Shown here one piece after another: positions 9,801-17,150 of a stretch of DNA of 64,000 bases. A program made the translations under genes and the position numbers. Position 1 is the stretch's first letter. Each line of letters opens with the position of its first letter. This DNA is from CAZVGZ01 sp964627605 (GTDB taxonomy: Bacteria; Latescibacterota; MWCZ01; CAZVGZ01), in contig CAZVGZ010000007.1 in the NCBI GenBank assembly GCA_964627605.1, forward strand, positions 1 to 64,000, written 5' to 3'. Under the pieces are notes generated by a model, which ran no database searches, was not told the DNA's origin, and was given only the letters and a program-made list of their open reading frames with translations.

Positions 9801-10087
9801 GGGCTCAACCAGTGGACGAGAGGGAGGTCCAAGCGCGCCAAGCGGTGGTTGATCAGATGCGGGCAAGCCACGATGAGATAGCACCGAGCGCTGCTGGCGA
9901 GGGTGGCAAACCAGGTGCCCGCCCGGCTGCCCAAGGTTCTGGCCCTCCCAAGCGCCAGCCGGTCAAAGTCGCTGACAGACCGGGCCGCAACTCGCCCTGC
10001 CCATGCGGCAGCGGCAAAAAATACAAACAGTGCCACGGCAAGCCCGGCGCACCGGCGCTCCCTGGCCAGATGGCTGACGCAAAATAG
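6899..10087 (+). CDS. secA: preprotein translocase ATPase SecA
   Basis: SecA drives post-translational export through SecYEG. Visible are Walker A GEGKTLVATM (about residues 126-135), Walker B-like IVDEADQLLIDEARTP (about 258-273), MTGTAETE (about 528) and RIDRQLRGRAGRQGDPGSS. The C-terminal SEC-C zinc site CPCGSGKKYKQCHG lies at about 1033-1046. At 1062 residues it is longer than the usual 850-900. Roughly 150 extra residues follow the DEAD region, as in SecA of FCB bacteria. A second insert near residues 661-694 contains KCDEC, then HCEENLPC, a possible extra metal site. The frame is intact, and ATG at 6899 gives the usual MFKAIFEKIFG opening. Confidence 0.97.
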   Translation: MFKAIFEKIFGTKAERDAKNRQPEVNAINFRFEELKSFDDETLKAETVRFKAAIADAGSENDAVRAALDGLMVDAFAVVKETCRRFQERCYSWDVVGAMTDWDMVPFDVQLIGGIVLHEGNVAEMATGEGKTLVATMPLYLNALAGRGTHLVTVNDFLARRDAMWMGPIFTWLGLSTAVLQDERVAGDPSYLVDGTIEDGVVLTPCSRKDAYSADITYGQQSLFGFDYLYDNMSIRPEDLRHRFGKMADPDENPFYFAIVDEADQLLIDEARTPLIISGPVPDSNQHQYEHVKPLVDRLVRRQVNIINGLADEGEQLWKDDEVYEAGLRLLKVQRGAPKHKRLLRLVQDADIKTQINRVEMDYIRDKRQHELDEGLLYYIEEKSHVAELTDEGRESLSPTDQDRFTLPDLAVHIQAIDDISDDSDAEKSQKKDDAHRDYAEAASRIHSLSQLIRAYGLYAKDEEYVIQDNQVVIVDEFTGRLQPGRRFSDGLHQALEAKENVKVEHDTQTTATITVQNYFRMYNGLAGMTGTAETESTELYQIYKLEVVVIPTNQPIRRPDLDDIIFRTRKEKIDALIEEVKQLNEEGLPVLVGTRTVDVSETLNRMLTRAGITGHKVLNARYHQQEAEIISRAGQPGAVTIATNMAGRGTDIKIHRSLVKCDECKVGSGMSGSTPTNTDDGWTLSHCEENLPCGLHILGSERHDARRIDRQLRGRAGRQGDPGSSQFFLSLEDDLMRLFGSERIIKIMDRLGAKEGEVITSPMVTRAIDKAQKRVETNNFEIRKRLLEFDDEMNKQREVIYGRRRQALESDNLDDEVKQIIADVAADLVAEYTLGAEEPIDWNIPGLTADVRGIYLAEIGFPDEEIADLTPDDLEQLITERVVKIFEQRRHAFGEESFDYLERVAVLSTIDDKWREHLYEIDLMREGIYLRAYGQKDPVTEFKREAYSMFEEMIGDIDRDTLRVIFRAQPVDEREVQARQAVVDQMRASHDEIAPSAAGEGGKPGARPAAQGSGPPKRQPVKVADRPGRNSPCPCGSGKKYKQCHGKPGAPALPGQMADAK

Positions 10088-10115
10088 GGCAAGTGACCGC
10101 CCTGGGAGAAGCGCG

Positions 10116-10274
10116 ATGATCAAATCGCTCCTCATAGTTGCCGGAGTGTATCTCATCGTCACGAAAATTCGATCAGTTCTGTCAGATAGAGTCAAGACGC
10201 GCAGCCAACAAAATGAGCAGCCGCCGATCGACAGAACCGACATCGAAGACGCCGAGTTTACCGAAAAATCGTGA
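10116..10274 (+). CDS. small single-pass membrane protein
   Basis: A 52-residue protein, MIKSLLIVAGVYLIVTKIRS at the N-terminus, forming one membrane segment followed by a charged tail rich in Arg, Gln, Asp and Glu. ATG at 10116 is preceded by GGGAGAA, a good ribosome site, and the gene lies 28 bases after secA and 42 before holA on the same strand. It is probably co-transcribed with both. No family recognised; similar short tail-anchored proteins are common beside holA or secA but have no assigned role. Confidence 0.6.
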   Translation: MIKSLLIVAGVYLIVTKIRSVLSDRVKTRSQQNEQPPIDRTDIEDAEFTEKS

Positions 10275-10316
10275 CGGCATTACAATCCGTCCATCAGGAT
10301 TACGACTCCGTCTCCA

Positions 10317-11360
10317 ATGCCACCTAGAACTTCCGACAAAGACTCGATTGATCTGCCTGCATTCGAGAGGATGCTTCTGAACGAGGAGATTCCTTCCTCG
10401 TGCATCTTCCTAGGAGACAACGAGTTTGACAAGGGCGAAGCGCTTGACGCGGCGATTGAGCGGTGCGTCGAACCAGCGACACGGGCGTTCAATTTTGATG
10501 CGTTCCATGGCGATGAGGCAACGGCTGAGTCGGTCGCCAATGCGGTTATGGGCGCTCCCATGATGTCGACTACCCGCACGGTTTTGATGAGGGCTGTCGA
10601 TAAGGCCAGCAATGGGGTCCTAACCGCTCTTTCCGACGCTCCACCATCGACACGACTCATACTCACCGCCACCAAGCTCGATGGTCGGCGTCCAAAGCAT
10701 CGGGACCTGCGAGAAAAAAGCTGCGTCGTCCAGTGTGATGTGCCCTACGAAAACAATCTGCCCACATGGGTGCGCCGCCGGGCTGACAAGGCGGGCAAGA
10801 AGATAGACGGCCGTGCTGCAGCCCTTCTGGTAGAATGCGTCGGACGGGATGTTGGGCGGTTGGCAGACGAGATAGCCAAGCTCGACCTGTTTGTGGGCGC
10901 GGTGCCAGAGATAACCGTGGAAGACGTGGAGAAAGTGGTTGGGATTACGCGAGAGGACACGGTGTTTGCACTGATGGATGCCCTCGGCGAGGGTCACACC
11001 GCTGAGGCCGTGGCGGTTGTAGGCCGCATGGTCGATGCAGGTAGTTCTGCGATCTATTTGGTCGGTCGCATTGTAAACTATATGAATACACTTCTTGACG
11101 CCGCTGATCGGCTGCGACTCAAAGGTGTTGCAGGTTTGGAGGAGTCTCTTGGTCGCTCACGAGTTTTTTTGGTCAAGAAGTACCGCAGACAGGTCAAGGC
11201 TTTGGGGATGCTGAGAATCCGGCGTGGATTGGGACTAGCGCTTGCGGCGGAGAGCAACCTGAAGAGAGGGCTGGGTGATCCATCGGTAACGCTCGACGCC
11301 TTGATTGTGGCGCTTGCGGCCTCAGTAGAACCCTTGGCAGCCGTGAAATCTCAACTGTAG
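10317..11360 (+). CDS. holA: DNA polymerase III subunit delta
   Basis: A 347-residue protein with HolA architecture. An N-terminal segment carries IFLGDNEFDKGEALDAA, then FNFDAFHGDE and a TTRTVLMRAVDKAS strand. The helical middle holds the AAALLVECVGRDVGRLADEI and ITVEDVEKVVG blocks, and the C-terminal helical domain (LVGRIVNYMNTLLDAADRLR) is the oligomerisation part of clamp-loader subunits. Delta opens the beta sliding clamp in the clamp-loader complex. The start ATG at 10317 has only a weak ribosome site. Length fits the family. Confidence 0.88.
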   Translation: MPPRTSDKDSIDLPAFERMLLNEEIPSSCIFLGDNEFDKGEALDAAIERCVEPATRAFNFDAFHGDEATAESVANAVMGAPMMSTTRTVLMRAVDKASNGVLTALSDAPPSTRLILTATKLDGRRPKHRDLREKSCVVQCDVPYENNLPTWVRRRADKAGKKIDGRAAALLVECVGRDVGRLADEIAKLDLFVGAVPEITVEDVEKVVGITREDTVFALMDALGEGHTAEAVAVVGRMVDAGSSAIYLVGRIVNYMNTLLDAADRLRLKGVAGLEESLGRSRVFLVKKYRRQVKALGMLRIRRGLGLALAAESNLKRGLGDPSVTLDALIVALAASVEPLAAVKSQL

Positions 11361-11423
11361 ACTTTACTGCTTCGTTTACCCCTAGAAAAGCAGCGTAAAG
11401 TCGAGGAAAGGAAACCCTAAAAA

Positions 11424-11747
11424 ATGTCAGAACCAGTTCATGTAACCGATGACATATTTGAGAGCGAAGTGCTGGAGAGTGCGACGCCTGTATTGGTCGA
11501 TTTCTGGGCGGAATGGTGCGGCCCGTGCAAAGCGATCGCTCCGCTTGTCGAAGAGCTAGCAACCGAGTTTGACGGTAAGCTCAAAGTGGCCAAAGTTGAT
11601 GTTGATGCCGCCCAGAAGTACGCCCAACAGTATGGCGTTCGGAGCATCCCCACTCTAATAATTTTCAAGGACGGCAAGCCGGTTGACCAGATCATAGGTG
11701 CCGTCCCCAAGAACCAGTTGACCACCAAGATTCAGGCGCACCTTTAG
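11424..11747 (+). CDS. trxA: thioredoxin
   Basis: A 107-residue classical thioredoxin with active site WCGPC (Cys32 and Cys35) in DFWAEWCGPCKAIAP. The cis-proline loop is SIPTLIIFKDGKPVDQIIGA. It is a cytoplasmic disulfide reductase recycled by thioredoxin reductase, which is not in this window. AAGGAAA lies upstream of ATG 11424. It sits 63 bases after holA and directly before tRNA-Thr. Confidence 0.97.
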   Translation: MSEPVHVTDDIFESEVLESATPVLVDFWAEWCGPCKAIAPLVEELATEFDGKLKVAKVDVDAAQKYAQQYGVRSIPTLIIFKDGKPVDQIIGAVPKNQLTTKIQAHL

Positions 11748-11755
11748 ACACACCT

Positions 11756-11828
11756 GCCAACGTAGCTCAGCTGGTAGAGCAGCTCACTCGTAATGAGCAG
11801 GTCAGCGGTTCAAGTCCGCTCGTTGGCT
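11756..11828 (+). tRNA. tRNA-Thr (anticodon CGT)
   Basis: Cloverleaf with acceptor stem GCCAACG/CGTTGGC, D arm AGCTCAGCTGGTAGAGCAG, anticodon loop CTCGTAA giving CGT (ACG codons, threonine) and T arm with GGTTCAAGTCC. The 3' CCA is not encoded in perfect register (TTCCA follows the stem). It lies 8 bases after the trxA stop and is followed by a strong hairpin, so it may be expressed from the trxA transcript. Confidence 0.95.
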
Positions 11829-11834
11829 TCCAAA

Positions 11835-11877
11835 TAAAGGCCTTGAAACTCTTTTGTTTCAAGGCCTTTATCATTTT
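11835..11877 (+). terminator. rho-independent terminator after tRNA-Thr
   Basis: A 15-base perfect inverted repeat, TAAAGGCCTTGAAAC and GTTTCAAGGCCTTTA, encloses a 6-base loop and is followed by TCATTTT. It is placed directly behind tRNA-Thr, so it probably ends the holA-trxA-tRNA transcript. The symmetric stem would also work on the opposite strand. Confidence 0.85.
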
Positions 11878-12285
11878 GAGTGCTCCACAGATTTTGACAT
11901 TTCCTCTGATGTAATATTGCCCCATGGCACACTGACGGCACACCTGACCACAATAGATAGCCACAACCTGTGACACTCTACGGCCAATATGTGAGGTCTT
12001 TCCCATCGGTCAATCCTCCGATAACGCTTGCCCAGCAACGACATCCAACTATCACACGTAGCGCAAACCTGTCCACCTCTGTGCCATACCAATACAGCAC
12101 CATCCCTATCATCCTGTATATAACGAAGTTCCGACTGTAATACAGATCATTTCTTGAAAACCGCTGGTCGCCTTGCCTTCCTCGTCTTCACGTCGGACCG
12201 TTGCCTGACACGCTCTATCCTTCGGCAAATCACGGGATGATTGGGTTTGGTGTCGATATGTTGGCGGGTTCAGAACAACACCTTG
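11878..12285. other. intergenic; no gene supported
   Basis: About 400 bases separate the tRNA terminator from the glycosidase-like remnant. A minus-strand open frame (about 11871-12092) contains two Cys and an EEMSKSVEHSK tail, but its end lies inside the terminator and no domain is recognisable. Some decayed coding sequence is likely here but cannot be named. Confidence 0.45.
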
Positions 12286-12765
12286 TCAACGGCGTCTTGC
12301 AGTGAGGTTGGCACGACATGAGCAGGATGTTGGGGCGATCGTTAGTAATCTTGCGTTGGGCTCCTTGCGATGTCGGCTGTTGTGATGCAACCCAAAAAAA
12401 TGGGAATAGACAGCTTTGAAAAGCAACCTGTCGAAGAACTCCGGGTTTGGCTGATCGAGATCGTAGACCGGCTGCCCGTCCAGTGCGGTGCCAGGGCCGA
12501 CCCATCTGTAGGGTGCGATGAAATCGGGGGATTCAGGTTTGCAGGTCGAGTAGGAGTTTACTGTGCTTTGGAGTTCTCTAAAAAGTGTGAAAAGGCGTGT
12601 GAGCGTAATCTTTTTTTCAGCGGCATCGGCTAGATATCGCTCGAAACAAAACGGGCGATTAATAACCGCGCCATAGTGTTCTGTCGCCGTGAGTAGAGCT
12701 AACGGATGGCCCCTGAATTCCAACATTTTGGGGTTTTCGGGATGGATTCGTATCGGCGCAGACAT
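12286..12765 (-). pseudogene. truncated glycoside-hydrolase-like (GH-A/DUF4038-type) protein
   Basis: The N-terminal part reads RIHPENPKMLEFRGHPLALL and then TEHYGAVINRPFCFERYL, ITLTRLFTLFRE and DLDQPNPEFFDRL. This resembles the opening of cellulase/GH5-like (beta/alpha)8 proteins, where a substrate-binding loop is followed by the first barrel strands. After FFDRL (about 12423) the frame loses all resemblance and ends at 12286, so the catalytic barrel is missing. ATG at 12765. Pseudogene call rests on this early loss; family level is uncertain. Confidence 0.5.
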
Positions 12766-12888
12766 TGAATTATCTCCAAAAGTTTCTGGATAGGCGGATG
12801 CTTATTTTCAGCAATGTGATCCATACCGCAGCGGCGGCCCGGCTTCGTCACGCCGCAAAAAACGCATCGAACGCTGTCGTGGTGTCAT

Positions 12889-13941
12889 CTACAACGAGAT
12901 CGTCCGACCGCTGCGCACCGACTCGTAGGCCGCATCCAACACGCGCATTACGTACAACCCGTCATCCTCAGAGATCATCGGGTCTCCCTCCCCGCAGACA
13001 GCGCTAGTTAGAAACTGGCGCACGAAATCACCGATCCAGGCTACGTTGGCAGCGGCCTGCTCATCATAGGTCTGCTCGCTCTCCTCTCCACCTTTTCCGT
13101 CGAGCTGAACGGACACAGTCGGGCTTGGACCTGCTGGCGACCAGCGGACCGCACCGTGCTCAGCCTCGATACCTATGTATATGTCTTTGGCACCGTCTGG
13201 CAGAATCCAACCTGTGCGGATGGTTCCTATAGCGCCGCCCTCGGTTAGCATTGTGAGGTGGGCGTTCTCTTCCACATCACGCACTTCATTGGTGTACCGC
13301 GCAATCATCGCTGATATCTGCGCCGCCGGGCCGAACAGGTCGTGCGCCAGATCGATCCAGTGCACCCCCAACCACGCGAGAATGCCACCGCCGCTTCTGC
13401 TGTGATCCCGAAGCCACGTCCAGTTTTTCGGAGACTCGGTCGGCTCTGACGGGCGATGCGCCAGGCGTGTGGCGTTAAACCGCATCTCAAACGCCCGTGT
13501 TGGTCCTAGCTCTCCTCTAAGCGCTCTTCTCACGTCGTGGACAGCCGGGTTGTTTCGCCAGGGGTAGCAGACACTTAGGCGACGTTTGTGCTTGCCAGCG
13601 CTTGCGATCATCTCCTCAAAACGGTTGGCATCCAACGCCGCTGATTTTTCGCACAGTACATGCGCACCTGAGCCGCACAGCCGCTCCGTAAAATGGGGTT
13701 TTTGATCGTGGGGTACCAGAAGGATCGCCGCATCCAGTTTTTCGTGCTTGAGCATCTCCTCAAGATCGACATAGCGCGGCCCCAGACGAGGGTGCTCCTC
13801 GTGGTGCGCCATCTCATCGATGGACTCGGCGAAGAGCGGCACATGGTCTACCAGGTCGTCGAACGATCGTAAAAGGTTGACATAGAGGTGGTTGTGGGGA
13901 TCGCCTGCGCCGACGACGGCCACATTCATTCGATCTGACAT
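12889..13941 (-). CDS. Gfo/Idh/MocA-family oxidoreductase
   Basis: A 350-residue NAD(P)-dependent oxidoreductase. The N-terminal Rossmann fold starts MNVAVVGAGDPHNH. The family's HVLCEKSAALDANRFEEM block carries the catalytic-region EKS motif. GGGILAWLGVHWIDLAHDLF provides the conserved Gly-rich and His-containing helix of the C-terminal domain. These enzymes oxidise or reduce sugars, inositols and derivatives. Start ATG at 13941 gives MSDRMNVAVVG; the longer upstream reading to 14160 lacks a domain. The gene runs with the dehydrogenase cluster up to 16956 and is probably part of one catabolic operon. Substrate unknown. Confidence 0.93.
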   Translation of the reverse strand: MSDRMNVAVVGAGDPHNHLYVNLLRSFDDLVDHVPLFAESIDEMAHHEEHPRLGPRYVDLEEMLKHEKLDAAILLVPHDQKPHFTERLCGSGAHVLCEKSAALDANRFEEMIASAGKHKRRLSVCYPWRNNPAVHDVRRALRGELGPTRAFEMRFNATRLAHRPSEPTESPKNWTWLRDHSRSGGGILAWLGVHWIDLAHDLFGPAAQISAMIARYTNEVRDVEENAHLTMLTEGGAIGTIRTGWILPDGAKDIYIGIEAEHGAVRWSPAGPSPTVSVQLDGKGGEESEQTYDEQAAANVAWIGDFVRQFLTSAVCGEGDPMISEDDGLYVMRVLDAAYESVRSGRTISL

Positions 13942-13970
13942 TTTTTCTCTCTCGGTCTGATGGTCTGTTG

Positions 13971-14291
13971 TCAGTCGCGTTGGGGCATGTGAAATCGCCC
14001 GCGCTCGTCGTCTGGTATTTTGACGAGTGTCTGTACAGGCCAGTGTTTGGTGTCCAAAAGCGCCCCTCGAATCATCCAAACCTGTCTTAGACGTGCGTTG
14101 CCGTGGTTTATCACCCTGATACAGTTGCCTGCCACCGACTCGAATGTTTTGTGGTGCCAATGGGGCGGCTTCTGATGAAAAGCGTCGTCGTCAAGTGCTT
14201 TTATCATATCTATGCAGATCGCGAAAACCTCGTCCGCTGCACCAGGCAGCACGCTGAAATCAGAGCCAGGTTGACGATGACTCAATGGCAC
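13971..14291 (-). CDS. hypothetical protein, possibly a gene fragment
   Basis: A 106-residue reading frame opening with GTG inside the cluster. It contains PPHWHHKTFESVAGNCIRV and GALLDTKHWPVQTLV, with several His residues that might bind metal. The reading continues upstream to about 14317 (HLTLAAGVPLSHRQ) before a TGA, so the N-terminus may be missing. It keeps a plausible codon bias and the operon direction. I do not recognise a family; it could be the tail of a larger enzyme. Confidence 0.35.
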   Translation of the reverse strand: MPLSHRQPGSDFSVLPGAADEVFAICIDMIKALDDDAFHQKPPHWHHKTFESVAGNCIRVINHGNARLRQVWMIRGALLDTKHWPVQTLVKIPDDERGRFHMPQRD

Positions 14292-14321
14292 CCCTGCGGC
14301 GAGGGTTAGGTGCGAGCAATG

Positions 14322-14858
14322 TCACGATATGGGTAGAACAGGGTAGTCCGTGTAATCAAGCTGCCTGAGTCTAAACATCATTTTGGCGCGATGGTGGTGT
14401 TCGTGTCCAATCATGTCAAGCACATGGACTCGACCGGGTTTTTCTTCTGATATTCCAGCGTGTTCGATTGTATAGATGGTTCCCATCGGTTCGCTGAGCC
14501 CTGATTCCAAGAATGACCACACCCGTCTGCTGGAATCTTTGATTACCTGCGGGAACATTTCGAGTTCTGGATCAAAGCCAGGTGTGTATGGCAGCCCATC
14601 GCCCATGACCGAGGACATCTACCAGTTGATCGCGTCGAGGATGTAGGAGAAATGGGTGCGTATCGACCACTCGTGACCGTCTGGTGTCTGTGAGAACAGC
14701 AGAGAGGGAACGCGGCCAAACAGGTCGCAAGTGTCATTACCTGTCTGCGTGAAGTGATCCAAAATCACCCTGTCAATGTCATGTATCGCTTGTTTCCCCA
14801 GACGCATTGCCACGGTCAGATCATGAACAGACAAGACCGTCGTTTCGTGCGGCGTCAA
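14322..14858 (-). pseudogene. DinB-like protein split by an in-frame amber codon
   Basis: Two frames in the same register, 14619-14858 and 14322-14618, are separated only by one TAG (14619-14621). Joined, they give about 178 residues. The first part ends WSIRTHFSYILDAINW; the second has TIYTIEHAGISEEKPGRVHV and then IGHEHHHRAKMMFRLRQL, a His-rich helix like the metal site of DinB/YfiT four-helix proteins. TTG is the likely start at 14858. A single nonsense mutation or sequencing error would explain it; genuine amber readthrough is less likely. It sits between dehydrogenase genes on the same strand. Confidence 0.55.
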
Positions 14859-14882
14859 ACGGCCCTGTCTATCAAACCGACC

Positions 14883-15842
14883 CTAGTAGCCCCGCTCAAA
14901 GTCCACCACGCCATCTAGCTGCTCGCCTGCGATAAATCTTCGGTAGTTGGCGGCGAAGACCGGCATCACGGTGTCTGGATAGCTGCGCAGACCTGCGTTG
15001 TGGGAGGTGACGATGACGTTGGGCATGTCCCAGAGCGGATTGTCATCGGGCAGCGGTTCTTTCTCGAAAACATCCAACACCGCAGAGACTTCTGGCCTGT
15101 TTGCCAGAAACTGAGTCAACTCAGCCTGATGCACCGTCTTGCCTCGACCCATACTGAGGAAGATCGCGCCGTCTTTGAGCCTGTCCAGGTGGCTCCCCCT
15201 CAGTAGCTGGCGGGAATCTTTGGTGTAGGGAACGACCATCACCAGATCGTCGATGCTGTCCATGAAATCATCAATCTGGTCTACAGTGAACACCCGGTCC
15301 GCGTGTTTGGGCAGATGATTTTTTGAGGTGCGGACACAGGCGTGAACGTTCATGTCGTACGCCTTCGCTTTCCTGCCTACCTCCTGGCCGATGCTGCCGT
15401 AACCAAGAACACCCAGTGTGCGGCCCAAGCCTCCGATCCGTCCCTCGCCGTGCCGCGCCATCCAGACGTGCTCTCGCTGCCACTGGTACACCTGGTTGGA
15501 TTTGCGGCGGATGATCCCGAAATGGATCATCGCGTATTCAGCCATCTGCGGCCCGAAAACACCTTTTGGCTGGGTGATCGTAAATGGGTAGGGATCAGTA
15601 CGATCCCAGGTAAGCGCTTCGACACCAACATAGAGCGTCATCGCCCAACTGATGTGAGGCGCTGCGTGTTCGAGATTCTTGACGGTGCCAGGACCTGTAA
15701 GAACGATGTCGGCTTTGGGCAGCAGGTCCGCTGCTTCTTCGATGTTGGTGGCCGCAAGAACGGTGAGATCGGGAAGACCCATCTCATAGGCTATAGGTGG
15801 GTAGCCATGTGCCAGGTCATCTATTACAACTGCGGTGTGCAT
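14883..15842 (-). CDS. D-2-hydroxyacid dehydrogenase family protein
   Basis: A 319-residue member of the D-isomer 2-hydroxyacid dehydrogenases, which interconvert 2-hydroxy and 2-oxo acids with NAD(H). Seen are the nucleotide-binding LGRTLGVLGYGSIGQEVG, DRLKDGAIFLSMGRGKTV (the usual strand before the catalytic Arg/Glu region) and AVLDVFEKEPLPDDNPLW followed by NVIVTSHNAG with the catalytic His. ATG at 15842 starts MHTAVVIDDL; the longer frame upstream overlaps the next gene. It lies 31 bases downstream of the second Gfo/Idh/MocA gene. Confidence 0.93.
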   Translation of the reverse strand: MHTAVVIDDLAHGYPPIAYEMGLPDLTVLAATNIEEAADLLPKADIVLTGPGTVKNLEHAAPHISWAMTLYVGVEALTWDRTDPYPFTITQPKGVFGPQMAEYAMIHFGIIRRKSNQVYQWQREHVWMARHGEGRIGGLGRTLGVLGYGSIGQEVGRKAKAYDMNVHACVRTSKNHLPKHADRVFTVDQIDDFMDSIDDLVMVVPYTKDSRQLLRGSHLDRLKDGAIFLSMGRGKTVHQAELTQFLANRPEVSAVLDVFEKEPLPDDNPLWDMPNVIVTSHNAGLRSYPDTVMPVFAANYRRFIAGEQLDGVVDFERGY

Positions 15843-15873
15843 TTTATTCGTATCCTCGTTTTTGCGGCAAATG

Positions 15874-16956
15874 TCACTCAGCGGGCAACCACTTATCAAG
15901 CGGATGGTGCCTCTCGGTCATTGGTAGTGTCATCCGGGCGGATGTGAGCTGGGACTGGTAGGCGGCAGCAATAATCTCCACAGCGGCGCGACCGTGCTCG
16001 CCTGACGATGCAGGGGGGCGGCCAGTGTCGATGGCATCCAGGACATCGAGCATCATCAGCTCCACCGGATAGCGTCGGCGCGCCAACGCCTCCTTTTCGC
16101 GGGTACCGCAAGGTACCGGCAGCGACTCCCAAGCGCCCTCATCGCCATTTCCAGTGTACCAGCCTGGATCGGCGCAGTACATCAGCTCAGTCTGGGTGCC
16201 CCTTAGCGCCAGGGAGCCTTTTAACCCCACTACCTCCCAACCAAACGCCCCAAACCCATCGTACATCTCTGCTGTGCCGTCAGCGCCGCTGGAGAACCAC
16301 ATCGACATCTGAATGTCAGTACCCGCCCCGACACCGGTGCCCAATATGTCGCGTTCGACGTGTTTTGGGGCTATCTCTTCCTTGTTGTGGGTCAGGTGGG
16401 CGTGGACCCACTCTACATCACCCATCAGAAGACGCATTGAATCGAAAAGATGGGACCCTATGTTTTGAAGATTGTATGCTGCGGGGTAGGATTTGCTGTA
16501 ACCGTGTATCGCTCGAATATCGCCCACCAGTCCGTGCTCCAATAGCATTTTGGCGTGGCGGTGGTACGGTTCTGTCCTGCGCTGGGTGTTTACCGCGAGA
16601 ATGACACGGTTGTCTTCGGCGGCTTTTATCATTGAGTCGCATTCGACCAACGTCGGTGCCAAAGACTTCTCGCAGAGGACGTGTACGCCTCGCTTGAGCG
16701 CTTCGATTGTAGGTTTGGCATGATCTATCGGGCGTGTGGCGACAGCGACTATCTCAGGATTAGAGCTGTCGATCATTTCGCCCACGTCTGTGTACACCGC
16801 TTCGATTTCAAACTCTTTGGCGAAAGATGCGGCTCGTTCGGCATCAATGTCGCAGACGGCCACCAGATCGGTTTCGGGCATCAGGACGTAGTCTTGGGCG
16901 TGATGGTGGGCCATGCCCCCACATCCGACGATGGCGACGCGACGAGAAGATGACAT
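15874..16956 (-). CDS. Gfo/Idh/MocA-family oxidoreductase
   Basis: A 360-residue oxidoreductase opening SSRRVAIVGCGGMAHHHAQD (Rossmann G-x-G-x-x-A). The family signature GVHVLCEKSLAPTLVECDSM follows, then NIGSHLFDSMRLLMGDVEWV with the conserved histidine. ATG at 16956 is chosen because GGAAGGA lies 8 bases upstream; 60 extra upstream residues in the same frame look like non-coding sequence. First gene of the minus-strand catabolic run 12889-16956. It is only distantly similar to its neighbour at 12889, so the two probably act on different intermediates. Confidence 0.93.
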   Translation of the reverse strand: MSSSRRVAIVGCGGMAHHHAQDYVLMPETDLVAVCDIDAERAASFAKEFEIEAVYTDVGEMIDSSNPEIVAVATRPIDHAKPTIEALKRGVHVLCEKSLAPTLVECDSMIKAAEDNRVILAVNTQRRTEPYHRHAKMLLEHGLVGDIRAIHGYSKSYPAAYNLQNIGSHLFDSMRLLMGDVEWVHAHLTHNKEEIAPKHVERDILGTGVGAGTDIQMSMWFSSGADGTAEMYDGFGAFGWEVVGLKGSLALRGTQTELMYCADPGWYTGNGDEGAWESLPVPCGTREKEALARRRYPVELMMLDVLDAIDTGRPPASSGEHGRAAVEIIAAAYQSQLTSARMTLPMTERHHPLDKWLPAE

Positions 16957-17150
16957 CTGAAGTCCTTCCGGGTGTAGAGCTAATGGATGGGTTTCTACTG
17001 AACACGAACGGCCCTGCCGTTGACACGCCGAGCGACGTATGAGAAATTGAGGCCGCCAGCCCCATGTGTCAACGCAACTCGCGGTGCGGTGGTATTGCGG
17101 AGGCCTGCGACAACGTCTCTTTTCACCCCTCGACAATGGATCGGTTCTAA
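16957..17150. promoter_or_regulatory. divergent promoter region
   Basis: These 194 bases separate two divergent genes, the oxidoreductase ending at 16956 and the flavoprotein starting at 17151, so promoters for both must lie here or just inside the genes. No clear operator palindrome or -35/-10 pair stands out by eye. The call rests on gene arrangement only. Confidence 0.35.

Noticed and set aside
9743..10243. 166-residue minus-strand open frame over the secA 3' end
   Set aside because: It lies antisense to clearly coding secA sequence and the small membrane-protein gene, has no domain and is explained by codon bias.
11871..12092. Minus-strand frame after the tRNA with two Cys and a KSVEHSK tail, first considered an IS1-like remnant
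   Set aside because: Its stop lies in the terminator tail and no DDE or zinc-finger pattern of IS1 could be matched with confidence.
14619..14621. TAG as a recoded sense codon
   Set aside because: All other intact genes use TAG as an ordinary stop (for example trxA and the GH42-like gene), and only one gene shows the interruption.
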